Below, piece by piece: positions 55,033-64,000 of a stretch of 64,000 nt of DNA. The number at the start of each line of letters is the position of its first letter. Positions within the stretch are counted from its first letter, which is position 1. A model generated the notes under the pieces. It was not told the DNA's origin, did no database searches, and saw only the letters and a list, made by a program, of their open reading frames with translations. This DNA is from DASXIF01 sp036498145 (lineage in GTDB: Bacteria > Actinomycetota > Actinomycetes > Mycobacteriales > Jatrophihabitantaceae): positions 1,426,001-1,490,000 of the forward strand of contig CAVPSV010000004.1 of NCBI GenBank assembly GCA_963708625.1. Direction: 5' to 3'. The position numbers and the translations under genes are program-made.

Positions 55033-57231
55033 TCAGACGTGGTGACCGGAGTCGACGGCGGCGGTCAGTGTCGTCTTCGTCGGCGTGGGCGTGGGTGTCT
55101 TCGACTTCGTCGGCGTGGGCGTGAACGTCGGCGCGACGTTCTCGCCACCGTGGATCATCTGCGTGGTCGCCATGGGCAGGTCGCGGCTGGCTGGCCAGGT
55201 AGGTGTTCATGAACAGCGCCCAGGTGCGCCCGGGCAGGTCGCGGCCGTATTCCGGACTCCCGTACGCGTCCACGATGGGCGATCGTCGAGTTGCCGCTGC
55301 CGACCCAGACCGCGGCGCTCACCTGCGGCGTGAAGCCGACCATCCACGCGTCGCTGTTGCCGCCCAGGTTGCCCGTGCCGATGCCTTCGGTCCCGGTCTT
55401 CGCCGCGCTGACCCTGCCGTTGTTGAGCGGGTCGGAGGAGTACCCGGCGATCGGCTCCATAGCGAGGGTGACGTCATTGGCCACCTTGGGGTCCACGGCC
55501 TTGGTCGGGTGCGCTTGAGTGCTTGTAGACGACCGTCCCGTCCGACGCGGTCGCGGACTGCACGAAGTAGCCCGAGTTCGCGGTGCCGTTGTTGTCGAAG
55601 GTCGCGAAGCCCACGGCCTGGTCGAGCGGGTGCACGCCGTAGTCGCCGATGCCGATGCCGAAGCCGGTCTGACCGTCCGCGTTGACCAGCGTCGGCTTGC
55701 CGTCGATCGTTTTGGAGACGCCGGCGGCGTGCGCCGTCTTGGCCACCTCGTCCGGGCCGACCTTCTCGGCCATCTGGTCGAAGGTGGTGTTCAGCGAGTA
55801 CAGCAGTGCCGTCTTCACCTGGATCGAGGAGCTGCTGAGACCTTGGTCGCTCGGGTCGTTGCAGATCTGGCGACCCTCGATGAGTCACGCAGTAACTGCC
55901 GTCGACCCGGCTGTCCAGGGTGTAGTGCGGAACGCCCGGCGTCTTGTCCAGCGTCGCGGTGAGCGCGGTGGCCAGGGTGTAGGGCTTGAACGACGATCCC
56001 GGTGGCCGCGAGCCCACCCCCGCGTAGTCGTTGTAATCGGGCTTGCCGTTGTAGCCCTTGCCGTTCGGGCCGCCGTAGTAGGCGAGCACGCCGCCGGTCT
56101 TCGGGTTCACCGCGACGAGCGCATTCTTCATGTTGCGCTGCGCGCGGCGTGAGCCCGGTGAACGTCTGCTGGATCGCCGAGACGGCCGCGGTCTGCGCAT
56201 TGTGGTCCAGCGTGGTCTTGATGACCAGGCCGCGGTTGGTGATGTCGTCCTGGGTGATGCCATTGGCGGCCAGTTCCGCGATCACCTTCTGTTCGATCAG
56301 GTACGCCCATCCGGTCGCGCCGAGCTGCTCGTCGCGAGGCTTGAGCACCCTCGGGTACTTCAGCGCCGAGGCCTGCGCCTGGGTGAGGTGCTTGGTGCTG
56401 ACCATGCCGGCGATTACGTACTGCCAGCGCGCCTTGGCCGCGTCCGGATTCTCCGCCGGGTCGTAGTAGCTCGGCGCGCGCAACAGCGCCGCCAGCACCG
56501 CACCCTGCGCCGCATTGACCTTGCTGATGTCAACGCCGAAGTACGCCTGCGCGGCAGCCTGGATGCCGTACGCGCCGCGGCCGAAGTACACGGTGTTCAG
56601 GTAGTACTCCAGGATCTGGTCCTTGGAGTACTCGCGTGACAGCTTCATCGCGATCATCAGCTCTTTGAGCTTGCGCGACAGCGACCGCGAGTCGTTGAGG
56701 TACGCGTTCTTCACGTACTGCTGGGTGATGCCGGAGCCGCCCTGGGTGTCGCCGCCGGTGAGGTCGGACAACGCGGCACGCACCGTGCCCCTGATCGATA
56801 CCCCCGGCTCGGAGTAGAAGCCGCGGTCCTCGGCCGCCAGCACCTCCCAGCGAACCTGCACGGGTACCTGCTCGAGCGAGACGATGGTGCGGTCCTGCGC
56901 ACCGAAACGGGCCAGCACCGACCCGTCCGAGTACTCGATCGTCGCCACCTGCGGTAACGAGAGATCCTCCGGCCGCGGGACGTTCGTCAGCGTGTAGAAC
57001 AGCACCACGGTGATGACCATGATCACCGCGACGATCGCCAGGATCCAGGTGCCGAATATGCCTACCCGGCGCCAGATCCGGCGCTTGCGCGTCATCGCGG
57101 CCAGCCGCCGCTTCTTGGCCGCGCGCCGGCGCTTGTACCAGGTGGGCAGGTGCTTCATTCGTTCGGAGAAGGACATGTCCGCGGGCCGCTTGAGGTTGTT
57201 TGGGCCCGCCCTTCTGTAACCGCTCGGGCAC
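55033..57231 (-). CDS. ponA: Bifunctional penicillin-binding protein 1 (PonA type), frameshifted
   Basis: This class A PBP has both transglycosylase and transpeptidase domains. A basic N-terminus and one membrane helix (WILAIVAVIMVITVVLFYTL) are followed by the glycosyltransferase motif VLAAEDRGFYSEPGVS (catalytic Glu), QGGSGITQQYVKN and GRGAYGIQAAAQAYF, then the transpeptidase motifs SSFK (near 56005), SLN (near 55795) and KTGT (near 55400). The C-terminal tail is Thr/Pro-rich (FTPTPTKSKTPTPTPTKTT). GTG 57231 is one base after the DUF5318 stop. Shifts lie near 57190, 56145, 55880, 55510, 55275 and 55185. Confidence 0.9.
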
Positions 57232-57232
57232 G

Positions 57233-57625
57233 TCAGCCGTCCGCCGCGGTCATTGCGTCGGCCGCGCGGTGGCCCAGGACGAACGAGCGGACGAGGTGGT
57301 TCCAACCGCAGTCCGGGCACACCTCGACGGCGTAGACGTCGAACTCCTCGAGCTGCGTGTCGAGCACGGTGAGTTCGGCGACGGACTTGGCCTGGCCGGA
57401 GATACGCCCGAGCGACGCGCCGTAGACGTAGTGCACGAGCACCTCATGCCGGTGCTCACAGATCGGGCACGGATTGGGCACAGGTTCGCCGTAATGACGC
57501 GCGGCGAGCAGCAGATACGGATGCGCGTCACACGCCTCGGCGAGCGGGCGCCGCCCGACCGCGAGCTCGGTGAGCAGGGCACGGCGCTGCAGCGCGTACT
57601 CCACCACGTCGCGGGCTCCGGTCAC
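57233..57625 (-). CDS. DUF5318 zinc-ribbon-like protein
   Basis: This 130-residue protein contains two Cys pairs (CPIC near residue 54 and CPDCGW near 104) that could form one zinc ribbon, typical of DUF5318. It begins at GTG 57625 (VTGARDVVEYALQRRALL). It is coupled to the PonA gene (one-base gap), an association known in other actinomycetes. It may help regulate wall synthesis; the function is not established. Confidence 0.78.
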   Translation of the reverse strand: MTGARDVVEYALQRRALLTELAVGRRPLAEACDAHPYLLLAARHYGEPVPNPCPICEHRHEVLVHYVYGASLGRISGQAKSVAELTVLDTQLEEFDVYAVEVCPDCGWNHLVRSFVLGHRAADAMTAADG

Positions 57626-57703
57626 CGTATTGACGGTACTGGCCGTGGTGCTGTTCCGGCTCGCCGACGTTCAGTGCTCGCTCATGCCCGTTCTGCCCAC
57701 TCC

Positions 57704-60026
57704 TCACGCCGGGGCGGCCGAGCGTTGCGGTGATTCAGGTCGCAGCGACTGCTGCAAGATCTGCGCGACGTCCAGCACCTGCACGTGATCCTTCGCCGAT
57801 CCGTCCGCCTTCTTCTCGGTCACCGCGTCGGACAGCATGACCATGCAGAACGGGCACGCGGTGGAGATGAGATCGGGGTCGAGGCCGATCGCCTCGTCCG
57901 TGCGTTCCCGATTGATGCGCTTGCCGATCTTCTCTTCCATCCAGAACCGCGCACCGCCGGCGCCACAGCAGAAGCCACGGTCCTTGCACCGGTGCATCTC
58001 CTGCGAGGTGAGCGACGGAATCGCGGCGAGCACCTCGCGCGGCGGTGTGTACACCTTGTTGTGCCGGCCGAGGTAACACGGGTCGTGGTACGTGACGTTC
58101 TTGTCGACGGGCTGCACCGGCGTCGAGCCGGCCGTCGGCGACGAGGCGCGCCGAGCAGTTGGGTGTGGTGCAGCACCTCGAAGTGACCGCCGAGCTGCGG
58201 GTACTCGTTGGCCAGCGTGTTGAAGCAGTGCGGGCAGGTCGCCACGATCCGCAGCGGCTCGGCGCGGGTGATCGGAGTTCAGCGTCTCGACGTTCTGCAT
58301 GCCGAGCATCTGGAACAGGAACTCGTTGCCGAGACGGCGGGCCGGGTCGCCGGTGCACGTCTCCGCGGAGCCCAGGACGGCGAACTCCACGCCGGCCACG
58401 TGCAGCAGTTCGGCAAAGGCGCGCGTCACCTTCTTGGAACGATCTTCCAGCGCGCCGGCGCAGCCGACCCAGAACAGGTAGTCGACGTCTGCGTCGAGCT
58501 TCGTGCCGGGCACCGCGCGGCGCACCTCGAACGACAGCCCCTCCATCCACTCGTCGCGGCCGCGGTCGGCGAGCCCCCACGGGTTGCCCTTGTTCTCCAG
58601 GTTGCGCAACATCACGCCGGCTTCGGACGGGAACGACGACTCGATCAACACCTGGTATCGGCGCATGTCGACGATGTGATCGATGTGCTCGATGTCCACC
58701 GGGCACTGCTCGACGCAGGCGCCGCAGGTGGTGCACGACCACAGCACGTCCGGGTCGATCACGCCGCCCTGTTCCGCGGTCACCCACCAGCGGCCGGGTG
58801 GCCTGTTCGGGTCCGGAGGTGGGGACGCGCGGGAATCCGGATTCGGGCACGCCATGCCCGTGCTCGCCACCTTCGATCTTCGGCACCGAGCCTTCGTGCC
58901 CATGGTCGGGTCGCGAGCTCCCCTCCGAACGCTCAGCCCGCCGATCAGGTACGGCGCCTTCGCGAACAGGTGGTCGCGCAGGTCCATGATCACGAGCTTC
59001 GGCGAGAGCGGCTTGTCGGTGTTCCACGCGGGGCACTGCGATTGGCACCGTCCGCATTCGGTGCAGGTGGCGAAGTCGAGGTAGCCCTTCCAGCTGAAGT
59101 CCTCGATCTTGCCCTTGCCGAACACGGTGTCCTCGGACAGGTTCTCGACGTCGGCGAAGTCGATCGGCACGCCGTCTGCGTCGGCAACCGGCAGCAGCGC
59201 ACCGAGCGCGATCGGCTCGCGCTTGGTAAGCACGTTCAGCGGCGCGGTCGCGATGTGCAGGTGCTTGGAGTACGTGACGATGATCGTGAAGCCGAAGATG
59301 ACCGCCATCTGCGCGAGCAGGAAGAACGTCTCGACGCCCTGGTTGTACGCGCCGGTGCCGAGCGCCTTGGCGACCAGGTACGAGGCGAACGGCCACTTGG
59401 ACCTGCCGAACGGGAAGTGGCCGGTGTTGTACTGCGCGCCGCGGTACAGCAGCAGCGTGATCACCACGAGCGCGATCATGCCGAGGATGACCCAGGCCGG
59501 ACCGGTGTGCGAGCCGTAGAACCGGCTGCTGCGCTGGCGCCGCTCCGGCGTGTTGATCATCCGGTTCACCGCGAACCAGATGATTGCCAGCAGCACGGCG
59601 ACGGCGAAGAAGTCCTCGACGAAGCCGAACCAGCGCGCGTGTCCGAAGATCGGGAACGCGAAGTCCTTGCTGACCACCAACGCGCCGTAGGCCTCGACGA
59701 TGGTGGCACCGAGGATCACGAATCCCCAGAACGTGAAGAAGTGCGCGATGCCGGGTCCGCTCCACTTGAGCAGGCGGCGTCTGGCCGAAGACCTCGATGA
59801 TCTGTTCGCGGACGCGCAGTTCGATGTCGTCGGTGCGACCCGGGGCGGGCCTGCCGGAGCGGATCAGCTTGGTGAGCCAGGCGATCCGGCGTCCGGCGAC
59901 GGCGACGGTGAACACGAGCATGCCGAGCGCCAGCAGGATCCGCAGTAGTCCGGGCGAGGTGTAGACCCAGTCGGCGATACCCCCGGCCTGCACGCTGTGC
60001 GCGGCGAGCTGTACCTGTGGCGCCAC
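57704..60026 (-). CDS. Membrane Fe-S oxidoreductase, Rv0338c-like (HdrD/LldE-type CCG domains), frameshifted
   Basis: This protein of about 770 residues has about four to five N-terminal membrane helices (RILLALGMLVFTVAVAG ... WVILGMIALVVITLLLY), two 4Fe-4S ferredoxin motifs (CTECGRCQSQCPAW and CTTCGACVEQCPVD), and two CCG domains (CPHCFNTLANEYP with DPCYLGRHN; and GFCCGAGGARFWMEE). Such proteins pass electrons between membrane quinones and cytosolic partners. GTG 60026 has a strong gaggagg site. Frames shift near 59782, 58925, 58880, 58800, 58270 and 58140. An essential role in mycobacteria is known for the relative Rv0338c. Confidence 0.88.
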
Positions 60027-60139
60027 GGACGCACCCTCCTCCTGGACCTCATGGATCGGCCAACCTGGTGAGCCTATGTGGCGCTACCGATTGGTAACCA
60101 TCCCAGCCGCGGGTTGTGGGGCGTGCTACAAATCCTGAC
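60027..60139. promoter_or_regulatory. Divergent promoter region between Fe-S reductase and coiled-coil gene
   Basis: 113 bases separate two opposite starts (GTG 60026 and GTG 60140). The Fe-S reductase ribosome-binding site gaggagg is visible at 60033-60039 (complement). No clear promoter boxes were identified by eye. Confidence 0.4.
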
Positions 60140-60841
60140 GTGGCGAAGATTTCGCGGGTGCCGGCCGCGGTCGGCGCGATCCCGGTCGTGGGCGACCTGG
60201 TCAAGCAGGCGGACAACCAGGCCCAGTGGCTGCAGGAGCTCATCGAGCAGAACGCCCGCCTCGTCGGTCAGTTGCCGGCCACGATGAAGAACTTCAATGA
60301 CACCCTCGAACGGTTCAACCAGACGGTGTCGCGACTCGACCGGGTGGTGACGAGCATCGAGGGAGCGACCTCGCAGTTGGTCGGGCCGCTGGAACAGCTC
60401 GCACCGCGGCTGGAGCGGCTGGCCGGCGCCGTCGACCCGCGCATGCTGCGGGAGATCCCGGATGTGCTCGACGCCCTTCGGCGCGAGGCACTCCCGGCGC
60501 TGCGTGCCGCCACCGACACGCAGAAGCAGGTGGCGCTCATCGCCGCGACGCTCGATCGCGTCATCGCGGTGCTGAACGAACTGCCGGGCGCCGGACTGGT
60601 GCGCCGGCTCGGTGGCATGGATCGGCGAGCCGAGGCCGGGCCGCGGCCGGAGCCGGCCGCGCAGCCCGATCCGTCGGCGCAACCCGTTCCGAACGGTCCG
60701 GCCGGTCCGAGTAGCCCGGCCGGTCCGAGTAGCCCGGCTGGTCCAGGTGGCCACACGCCGTCGGCTGCTGGCCCGGGTCGGGCCAGGTCGTCCGGTTCAT
60801 CCACCCAAGGGACTGCCGACGCGGACGGCGAAGCCGGCTAG
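60140..60841 (+). CDS. Coiled-coil protein of unknown function with repeat tail
   Basis: The 233-residue protein begins at GTG 60140 with MAKISRVPAAVGAIPVVGDL, then has a long coiled coil (NFNDTLERFNQTVSRLDRVV, LVGPLEQLAPRLERLAGAV) ending near residue 155. The tail is disordered and rich in Pro, Gly and Ser, with an 18-base tandem repeat (60701-60736). I do not know its function; similar helical proteins are called phasin-like. It lies divergent from the Fe-S reductase. Confidence 0.65.
   Translation: MAKISRVPAAVGAIPVVGDLVKQADNQAQWLQELIEQNARLVGQLPATMKNFNDTLERFNQTVSRLDRVVTSIEGATSQLVGPLEQLAPRLERLAGAVDPRMLREIPDVLDALRREALPALRAATDTQKQVALIAATLDRVIAVLNELPGAGLVRRLGGMDRRAEAGPRPEPAAQPDPSAQPVPNGPAGPSSPAGPSSPAGPGGHTPSAAGPGRARSSGSSTQGTADADGEAG
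60701..60736 (+). repeat. Two perfect 18-base repeats in the coiled-coil gene tail
   Basis: Two identical units at 60701-60718 and 60719-60736 code for the Gly-Pro-Ser-Ser-Pro-Ala repeat. They are a likely site of length change. Confidence 0.85.
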
Positions 60842-60978
60842 TTCTCCCCCGTCGCCCCGAAATGCTGGCCAGGCCGCCGAGGCCCGGAATCACGTGCGTT
60901 CGCGTCACGGGGCGATATCAAATCCCCGCGTGTGCAGCATCTCGCTTTCCTTACGCCTGCTGGTGTGATGGGGTTGAT

Positions 60979-61025
60979 TGGTTCCACCCAACGGCAAGTC
61001 TTTGCTGCGTAATGGAAGCCAACCG
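60979..61025. promoter_or_regulatory. Candidate IclR-family operator
   Basis: Two facing half-sites, ttggttcca (about 60980-60990) and tggaagccaa (about 61014-61023), form an imperfect inverted repeat just upstream of the IclR gene. TTCCA/TGGAA half-sites are usual for this family. Autoregulation is a reasonable guess. Confidence 0.4.
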
Positions 61026-61036
61026 ATCCGCGGGGG

Positions 61037-61759
61037 TTGACGACCGTGACCACGATGTCGCACGCCGGTTCCACCCGAGCGGTGGAGCGGGCGCTGGGGC
61101 TGCTGGCCGAAGTGGCGACCGTCGGATCGGTCAGTCTGTCCGAAGCGGCGCGCCGTGCGCAGCTGCCGACCAGCACCGCTCTGCGGTTGCTGCGCACCCT
61201 GGAGACCAGCGGCTTCGTCGTTCGTGACCCCGCCGGCGTGTTCGCCGCCGGACCCCGGCTGTTGCAGATCGGCGCGTATGCGGTCAGCCGGCAATCGCTG
61301 GTCCGTCTCGCCTTGCCCGGCATGCAACGCATCGTCGCGGCCACCGGCGAGACGACCTATCTCAGCATCGCCGGCCCACGCGACACGGCCGTCTACATCG
61401 GCATGGTGGAGGGCACGCACCCGGTCCGGCACACGAGTTGGGTGGGCCAGTCCATGCCGTCGGCCGACCTCGCCGTCGGCCGGGCGCTCGCGGGCGAGGT
61501 GCCGGCAGAGGGTTACGTGGCCGAGCGGGACCGGTCCGCCCCGGACGTCACCGCCATCGCCGCGCCAATCCTGCGCAGCGGCGGCGTGGCCGGCGCGCTC
61601 AGCCTGCTCGGCCCCACATACCGCATCGACGAGGAGACCATGCGCCGCTACGGCCGCATTGTCAGCCAGGAGGCGCAGGCTGTGGCCTCAGTTCTCGCCG
61701 GCGGTCCGGAATCCGCCGGCGTCGGTAGCACGCATCCGGAAGAGGTGAGCGGCAGGTGA
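61037..61759 (+). CDS. IclR-family transcriptional regulator
   Basis: This 240-residue regulator has an N-terminal winged helix (AVERALGLLAEVATVGSVSL, SEAARRAQLPTSTALRLLRTLE) and a C-terminal effector-binding domain with YIGMVEGTHPV, MPSADLAVGRALAGEV and IAAPILRSGGVAGALSLLGP. Start TTG 61037 or in-frame ATG 61055. The stop overlaps the transporter ATPase by four bases (GTGA), so it probably controls the osmoprotectant uptake operon it heads. The ligand is unknown, perhaps a quaternary amine. Confidence 0.9.
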   Translation: MTTVTTMSHAGSTRAVERALGLLAEVATVGSVSLSEAARRAQLPTSTALRLLRTLETSGFVVRDPAGVFAAGPRLLQIGAYAVSRQSLVRLALPGMQRIVAATGETTYLSIAGPRDTAVYIGMVEGTHPVRHTSWVGQSMPSADLAVGRALAGEVPAEGYVAERDRSAPDVTAIAAPILRSGGVAGALSLLGPTYRIDEETMRRYGRIVSQEAQAVASVLAGGPESAGVGSTHPEEVSGR

Positions 61760-63003
61760 TCCGCTTCGAGTCCGTCACGAAGCAGTATCCCGACGGCACC
61801 CGAGCCGTCGACGAGCTCAGCTTCGTGGCGCCGTCCGGCCAGATCACCGTGCTGGTCGGTCCGTCCGGCTGTGGCAAGACCACCAGCCTGCGAATGATCA
61901 ACCGGATGATCGACCCCAGCTCGGGCACCATCTGGATCGACGACAAGGACATCTCCACGGTTCGCCCGACGCAATTGCGGCGCGGCATCGGCTACGTCAT
62001 CCAGCAAGCCGGTCTGTTTCCGCACCGCACCATCGTCGACAACATCGCAACGGTGCCGGTGCTGCTCGGCCAGGACAAGAAGCAGGCGCGGACCCGGGCA
62101 CACGAGCTGATGGAGATGGTCGGGCTGTCTCCGCAGCTCGCCGGGCGCTACCCGGTGCAACTGTCCGGCGGCCAGCAGCAGCGTGTCGGGGTGGCCCGCG
62201 CGCTGGCTGCCGACCCGCCGATCATGTTGATGGACGAGCCGTTCAGTGCGGTCGATCCGGTCGTCCGCGATCAGCTGCAGCAGGAGTTCCTGCGCCTGCA
62301 GGCCGAGATCAGCAAGACGATCGTGTTCGTCACCCACGACATCGACGAGGCGATCAAGCTCGGCGACCAGGTGGCGGTGCTCAAGGTGGGCGGCCGGCTG
62401 GCGCAGATCGCCACGCCGGCGGAGTTGCTGGCCCGTCCCGCCGACTCCTTCGTCGCCGGGTTCGTCGGGCGCGACCGCGGCTACCGCGCACTCGGCTTCA
62501 CCCACCCGGGCTCGATCCCGGTGACGCCGGAACCGACGGTGCGCCTCGGCAGCGACATCCGCAGCGCGATCGGCCTCACCCCCGACGGCTGGGTGCTGGT
62601 CGTCGACGACGACGGCGCGCCGCAGGGCTGGCTCGCGCTGTCCGGCGTGCCCGAGGAGTCTCTGTCCGGGCCCGTCACCGAGGAGCTGCTCAACCTCGGC
62701 GGCACCATCGCCACCGAGGACGGCACGTTGCGCGAGGCGCTGGACTCCGCGCTGTCATCGCCCAGCGGCCGCGGCGTCATCGTCGGAGCCGACGGGCACG
62801 TGCTCGGCACCGTGCTGCCCTCCACCGTCGTGGCGTTGATCGAGGAGCAGGCCCGCCGCACTCGTGCCGCCGCGGCGCAGCACGCCCAAGCGAACGCCGC
62901 CCAGGCGAACGCTGCCCAGGCGAACGCGGCATCGGCGAGCGATGCACAGCACGCCCCGGCGAGCGATGCACAGCACGCCCCGGCGAGCGGTGCGCACCCA
63001 TGA
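61756..63003 (+). CDS. opuCA: Osmoprotectant ABC transporter ATPase (OpuCA/ProV-like) with repeat tail
   Basis: This 415-residue ATPase imports glycine betaine, carnitine or similar solutes with the following permeases. Walker A is GPSGCGKTT, the signature is LSGGQQQRVGVARAL and Walker B is IMLMDEPFSAVDP. After the ATPase domain come paired CBS-like segments (residues about 265-370) that may sense ionic strength. The C-terminal 40 residues are an Ala/Gln/His-rich repeat array. GTG 61756 overlaps the IclR stop. Confidence 0.92.
   Translation: MIRFESVTKQYPDGTRAVDELSFVAPSGQITVLVGPSGCGKTTSLRMINRMIDPSSGTIWIDDKDISTVRPTQLRRGIGYVIQQAGLFPHRTIVDNIATVPVLLGQDKKQARTRAHELMEMVGLSPQLAGRYPVQLSGGQQQRVGVARALAADPPIMLMDEPFSAVDPVVRDQLQQEFLRLQAEISKTIVFVTHDIDEAIKLGDQVAVLKVGGRLAQIATPAELLARPADSFVAGFVGRDRGYRALGFTHPGSIPVTPEPTVRLGSDIRSAIGLTPDGWVLVVDDDGAPQGWLALSGVPEESLSGPVTEELLNLGGTIATEDGTLREALDSALSSPSGRGVIVGADGHVLGTVLPSTVVALIEEQARRTRAAAAQHAQANAAQANAAQANAASASDAQHAPASDAQHAPASGAHP
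62884..62982 (+). repeat. Two repeat families in the OpuCA tail
   Basis: Three 15-base units (62884-62928, coding AQANA) are followed by two identical 24-base units (62935-62958 and 62959-62982, coding ASDAQHAP). Length change by slippage would lengthen or shorten the protein tail without breaking the frame. Confidence 0.85.
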
Positions 63004-63662
63004 CGGCGATCTGGCACTACTTCCGCAACGACCAGTCGGAGATCCTGCACTGGTTGTGGACCACGCTGTGGCTTGCCGCAATCCCGGTGCTGGCGGGGTT
63101 GGCGATATCGCTGCCGATCGGCTGGGCCGCGAGCCGGTTCCGCTGGACGTACCCGCCGCTCGTCAGCATCTCCGGGCTGCTCTACACCATCCCGTCCATC
63201 GTGCTGTTCCTGGTGCTGCCCGGCATTCTCGGCACCGGCATCCTCGACCCGGTCAACGTCGCCGTCGCGCTCACCGTGTACTGCGTCGCGCTGCTGGTGC
63301 GCGTGATCGCCGATGGCTTGTCCTCGGTGGACGAGATCACCCTGGCCGCCGCATCGGCGATGGGATACACGAATCGGCAGCGGTTGCTCGCGGTGCAGCT
63401 GCCGCTCGCCGTGCCGGTGATCGGGGCCGGCCTGCGGGTCGCGGCCGTGTCGAACGTCAGCCTGGTCGCGGTGGCGTCGGCGATCGGCGTCTCCCAGCTC
63501 GGATCGCTGTTCACCGCTGGTTACAACCTGCCCAAGAACCAGTCCACGCCGATCTGGCTCGGACTGATCATGTTCGTGCTGGTCGCGTTGGTGTTCGACG
63601 CGATCGTGCTGATCGGCGTGCGGCTGCTGACGCCATGGCGACGGGCGGTGGCGGCGAAATGA
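63000..63662 (+). CDS. opuCB: Osmoprotectant ABC transporter permease (OpuCB-like)
   Basis: This 220-residue permease has about six membrane helices (LWTTLWLAAIPVLAGLAISL, then LVSISGLLYTIPSIVLFLVLP) and the EAA-type loop DEITLAAASAMGYTNRQRLL that binds the ATPase. ATG 63000 overlaps the ATPase stop by four bases (ATGA). It works with the second permease that follows. The frame is clean. Confidence 0.92.
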   Translation: MTAIWHYFRNDQSEILHWLWTTLWLAAIPVLAGLAISLPIGWAASRFRWTYPPLVSISGLLYTIPSIVLFLVLPGILGTGILDPVNVAVALTVYCVALLVRVIADGLSSVDEITLAAASAMGYTNRQRLLAVQLPLAVPVIGAGLRVAAVSNVSLVAVASAIGVSQLGSLFTAGYNLPKNQSTPIWLGLIMFVLVALVFDAIVLIGVRLLTPWRRAVAAK

Positions 63663-64000
63663 GCATCGTGATCGCCGACGGGGCGAGTCTGCCGCGCCTG
63701 GGTTTGGTCCCCGGCTGGCTCACCACCGCTGCGCACTGGTGGGGCCCGCACGGCCTGCTGGTCTCGCTGCGCGAACACGTCGTCTACACCGTGGTGGCGG
63801 TGCTCGTGGCCGCGCTGATCGCCTTGCCACTCGGCCTGCTCATCGGTCACACCGGCCGAGGTGTCGTGCTGGTCGTGGGCCTGGCGAACGCGGTGCGCGC
63901 GGTGCCGGCGTTCGGCCTGCTGCTGCTGCTCGCGGTCACGATCACGCCGAAGATCCACGATCAGTCCGGGCTGAGCTGGCTGGTGGCACCGGGCGGAGTC
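63659..64000 (+). CDS. opuCD: Osmoprotectant ABC transporter permease (OpuCD-like), 3' partial
   Basis: The gene starts at ATG 63659 and overlaps the previous stop by four bases (ATGA). At least the first 114 residues are visible: an N-terminal region MSIVIADGASLPRLGLVP, then helices HVVYTVVAVLVAALIALPLG and VVLVVGLANAVRAVPAFGLLLLL. It runs beyond the window. A substrate-binding protein (OpuCC) is expected further on. It pairs with the first permease in one channel. Confidence 0.88.
   Translation, partial: MSIVIADGASLPRLGLVPGWLTTAAHWWGPHGLLVSLREHVVYTVVAVLVAALIALPLGLLIGHTGRGVVLVVGLANAVRAVPAFGLLLLLAVTITPKIHDQSGLSWLVAPGGV

Noticed and set aside
58208..59800. 530-codon plus-strand frame over the Fe-S reductase
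   Set aside because: It is the antisense shadow of a gene with Fe-S and CCG motifs.
1..64000. rRNA, tRNA or CRISPR arrays
   Set aside because: No cloverleaf-like, rRNA-like or regularly spaced repeats were noticed in either strand; a tRNAscan and CRISPR search would be decisive.

Overview
The window is very GC-rich and comes from an actinomycete. The gene set is actinobacterial throughout: PASTA-type PknB beside PbpA, F420-type enzymes (an LLM-class oxidoreductase and a Ddn-like reductase), a GTP-dependent PEP carboxykinase, HelD, DUF2630 and DUF5318 proteins, an Rv0338c-like Fe-S reductase and Wag31/FilP-like coiled coils. The block ponA - GT87-like transferase - rpsF - ssb - rpsR - rplI - dnaB is the arrangement found near the chromosome origin in mycobacteria and relatives, so the window is probably origin-proximal. 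I cannot name the species; a non-pathogenic Frankiales/Mycobacteriales-type soil actinomycete fits. No rRNA, tRNA, CRISPR or insertion sequence was seen.

Layout. 1-5.4 kb: pbpA (5' end missing), pknB, then a convergent two-component system. 5.5-8.5 kb: an RseB/LolA-like anchored protein with an ABC exporter. 8.5-10.3 kb: DUF2630, cold-shock protein, F420 LLM enzyme and a 50-residue basic protein. 10.4-14.2 kb: branched-chain-type 2-oxoacid dehydrogenase operon (E1a-E1b-E2). 14.3-17.7 kb: HelD-like RNA polymerase recycling helicase, a NUDIX protein and a lipoprotein. 17.9-25.3 kb: polysaccharide deacetylase, pckG, the TldD/TldE pair and a zinc-metalloprotease lipoprotein. 25.4-29.7 kb: membrane protein, amidase, Ddn-like/DJ-1-like pair and an HSL-type hydrolase. 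29.7-35.7 kb: kdpDE divergent from a small membrane protein and a KimA-type K+ importer fused to an OB-fold. 35.8-43.6 kb: a polymorphic-toxin island with a 1.9k-residue RHS protein, a putative immunity gene, a displaced second toxin-immunity pair and a 304-bp copy of the RHS core. 43.8-47.4 kb: two Scy/FilP/DivIVA-like coiled coils and an unknown helical protein. 47.4-50.9 kb: dnaB, rplI, rpsR, ssb, rpsF. 51.1-57.6 kb: Gly-rich surface protein, endonuclease IV, GT-C mannosyltransferase, bifunctional PBP, DUF5318. 57.7-60.8 kb: Fe-S reductase and a coiled-coil protein. 61.0-64.0 kb: IclR regulator and osmoprotectant ABC transporter (truncated by the window end).

How the genes work together. 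Cell-wall growth recurs (pbpA/pknB, ponA, GT87, deacetylase, coiled-coil scaffolds), as does potassium and osmotic balance (KdpDE, KimA-like importer, Opu-type transporter). The most unusual part is the RHS island. Downstream of an intact RHS gene and its neighbour lies a promoterless toxin module carrying a GYTKHG motif, overlapped by a small CxxC protein, and then a 93%-identical scrap of the RHS core. This looks like a past toxin-tip replacement.

Quality warning. Many essential genes (dnaB, rplI, ssb, ponA, pknB, pckG) are broken by one- or two-base indels, mostly in G/C runs and GC repeats, while long stretches elsewhere are clean. I treat these as sequencing or assembly errors, give the full span of each gene, and mark approximate frameshift positions.
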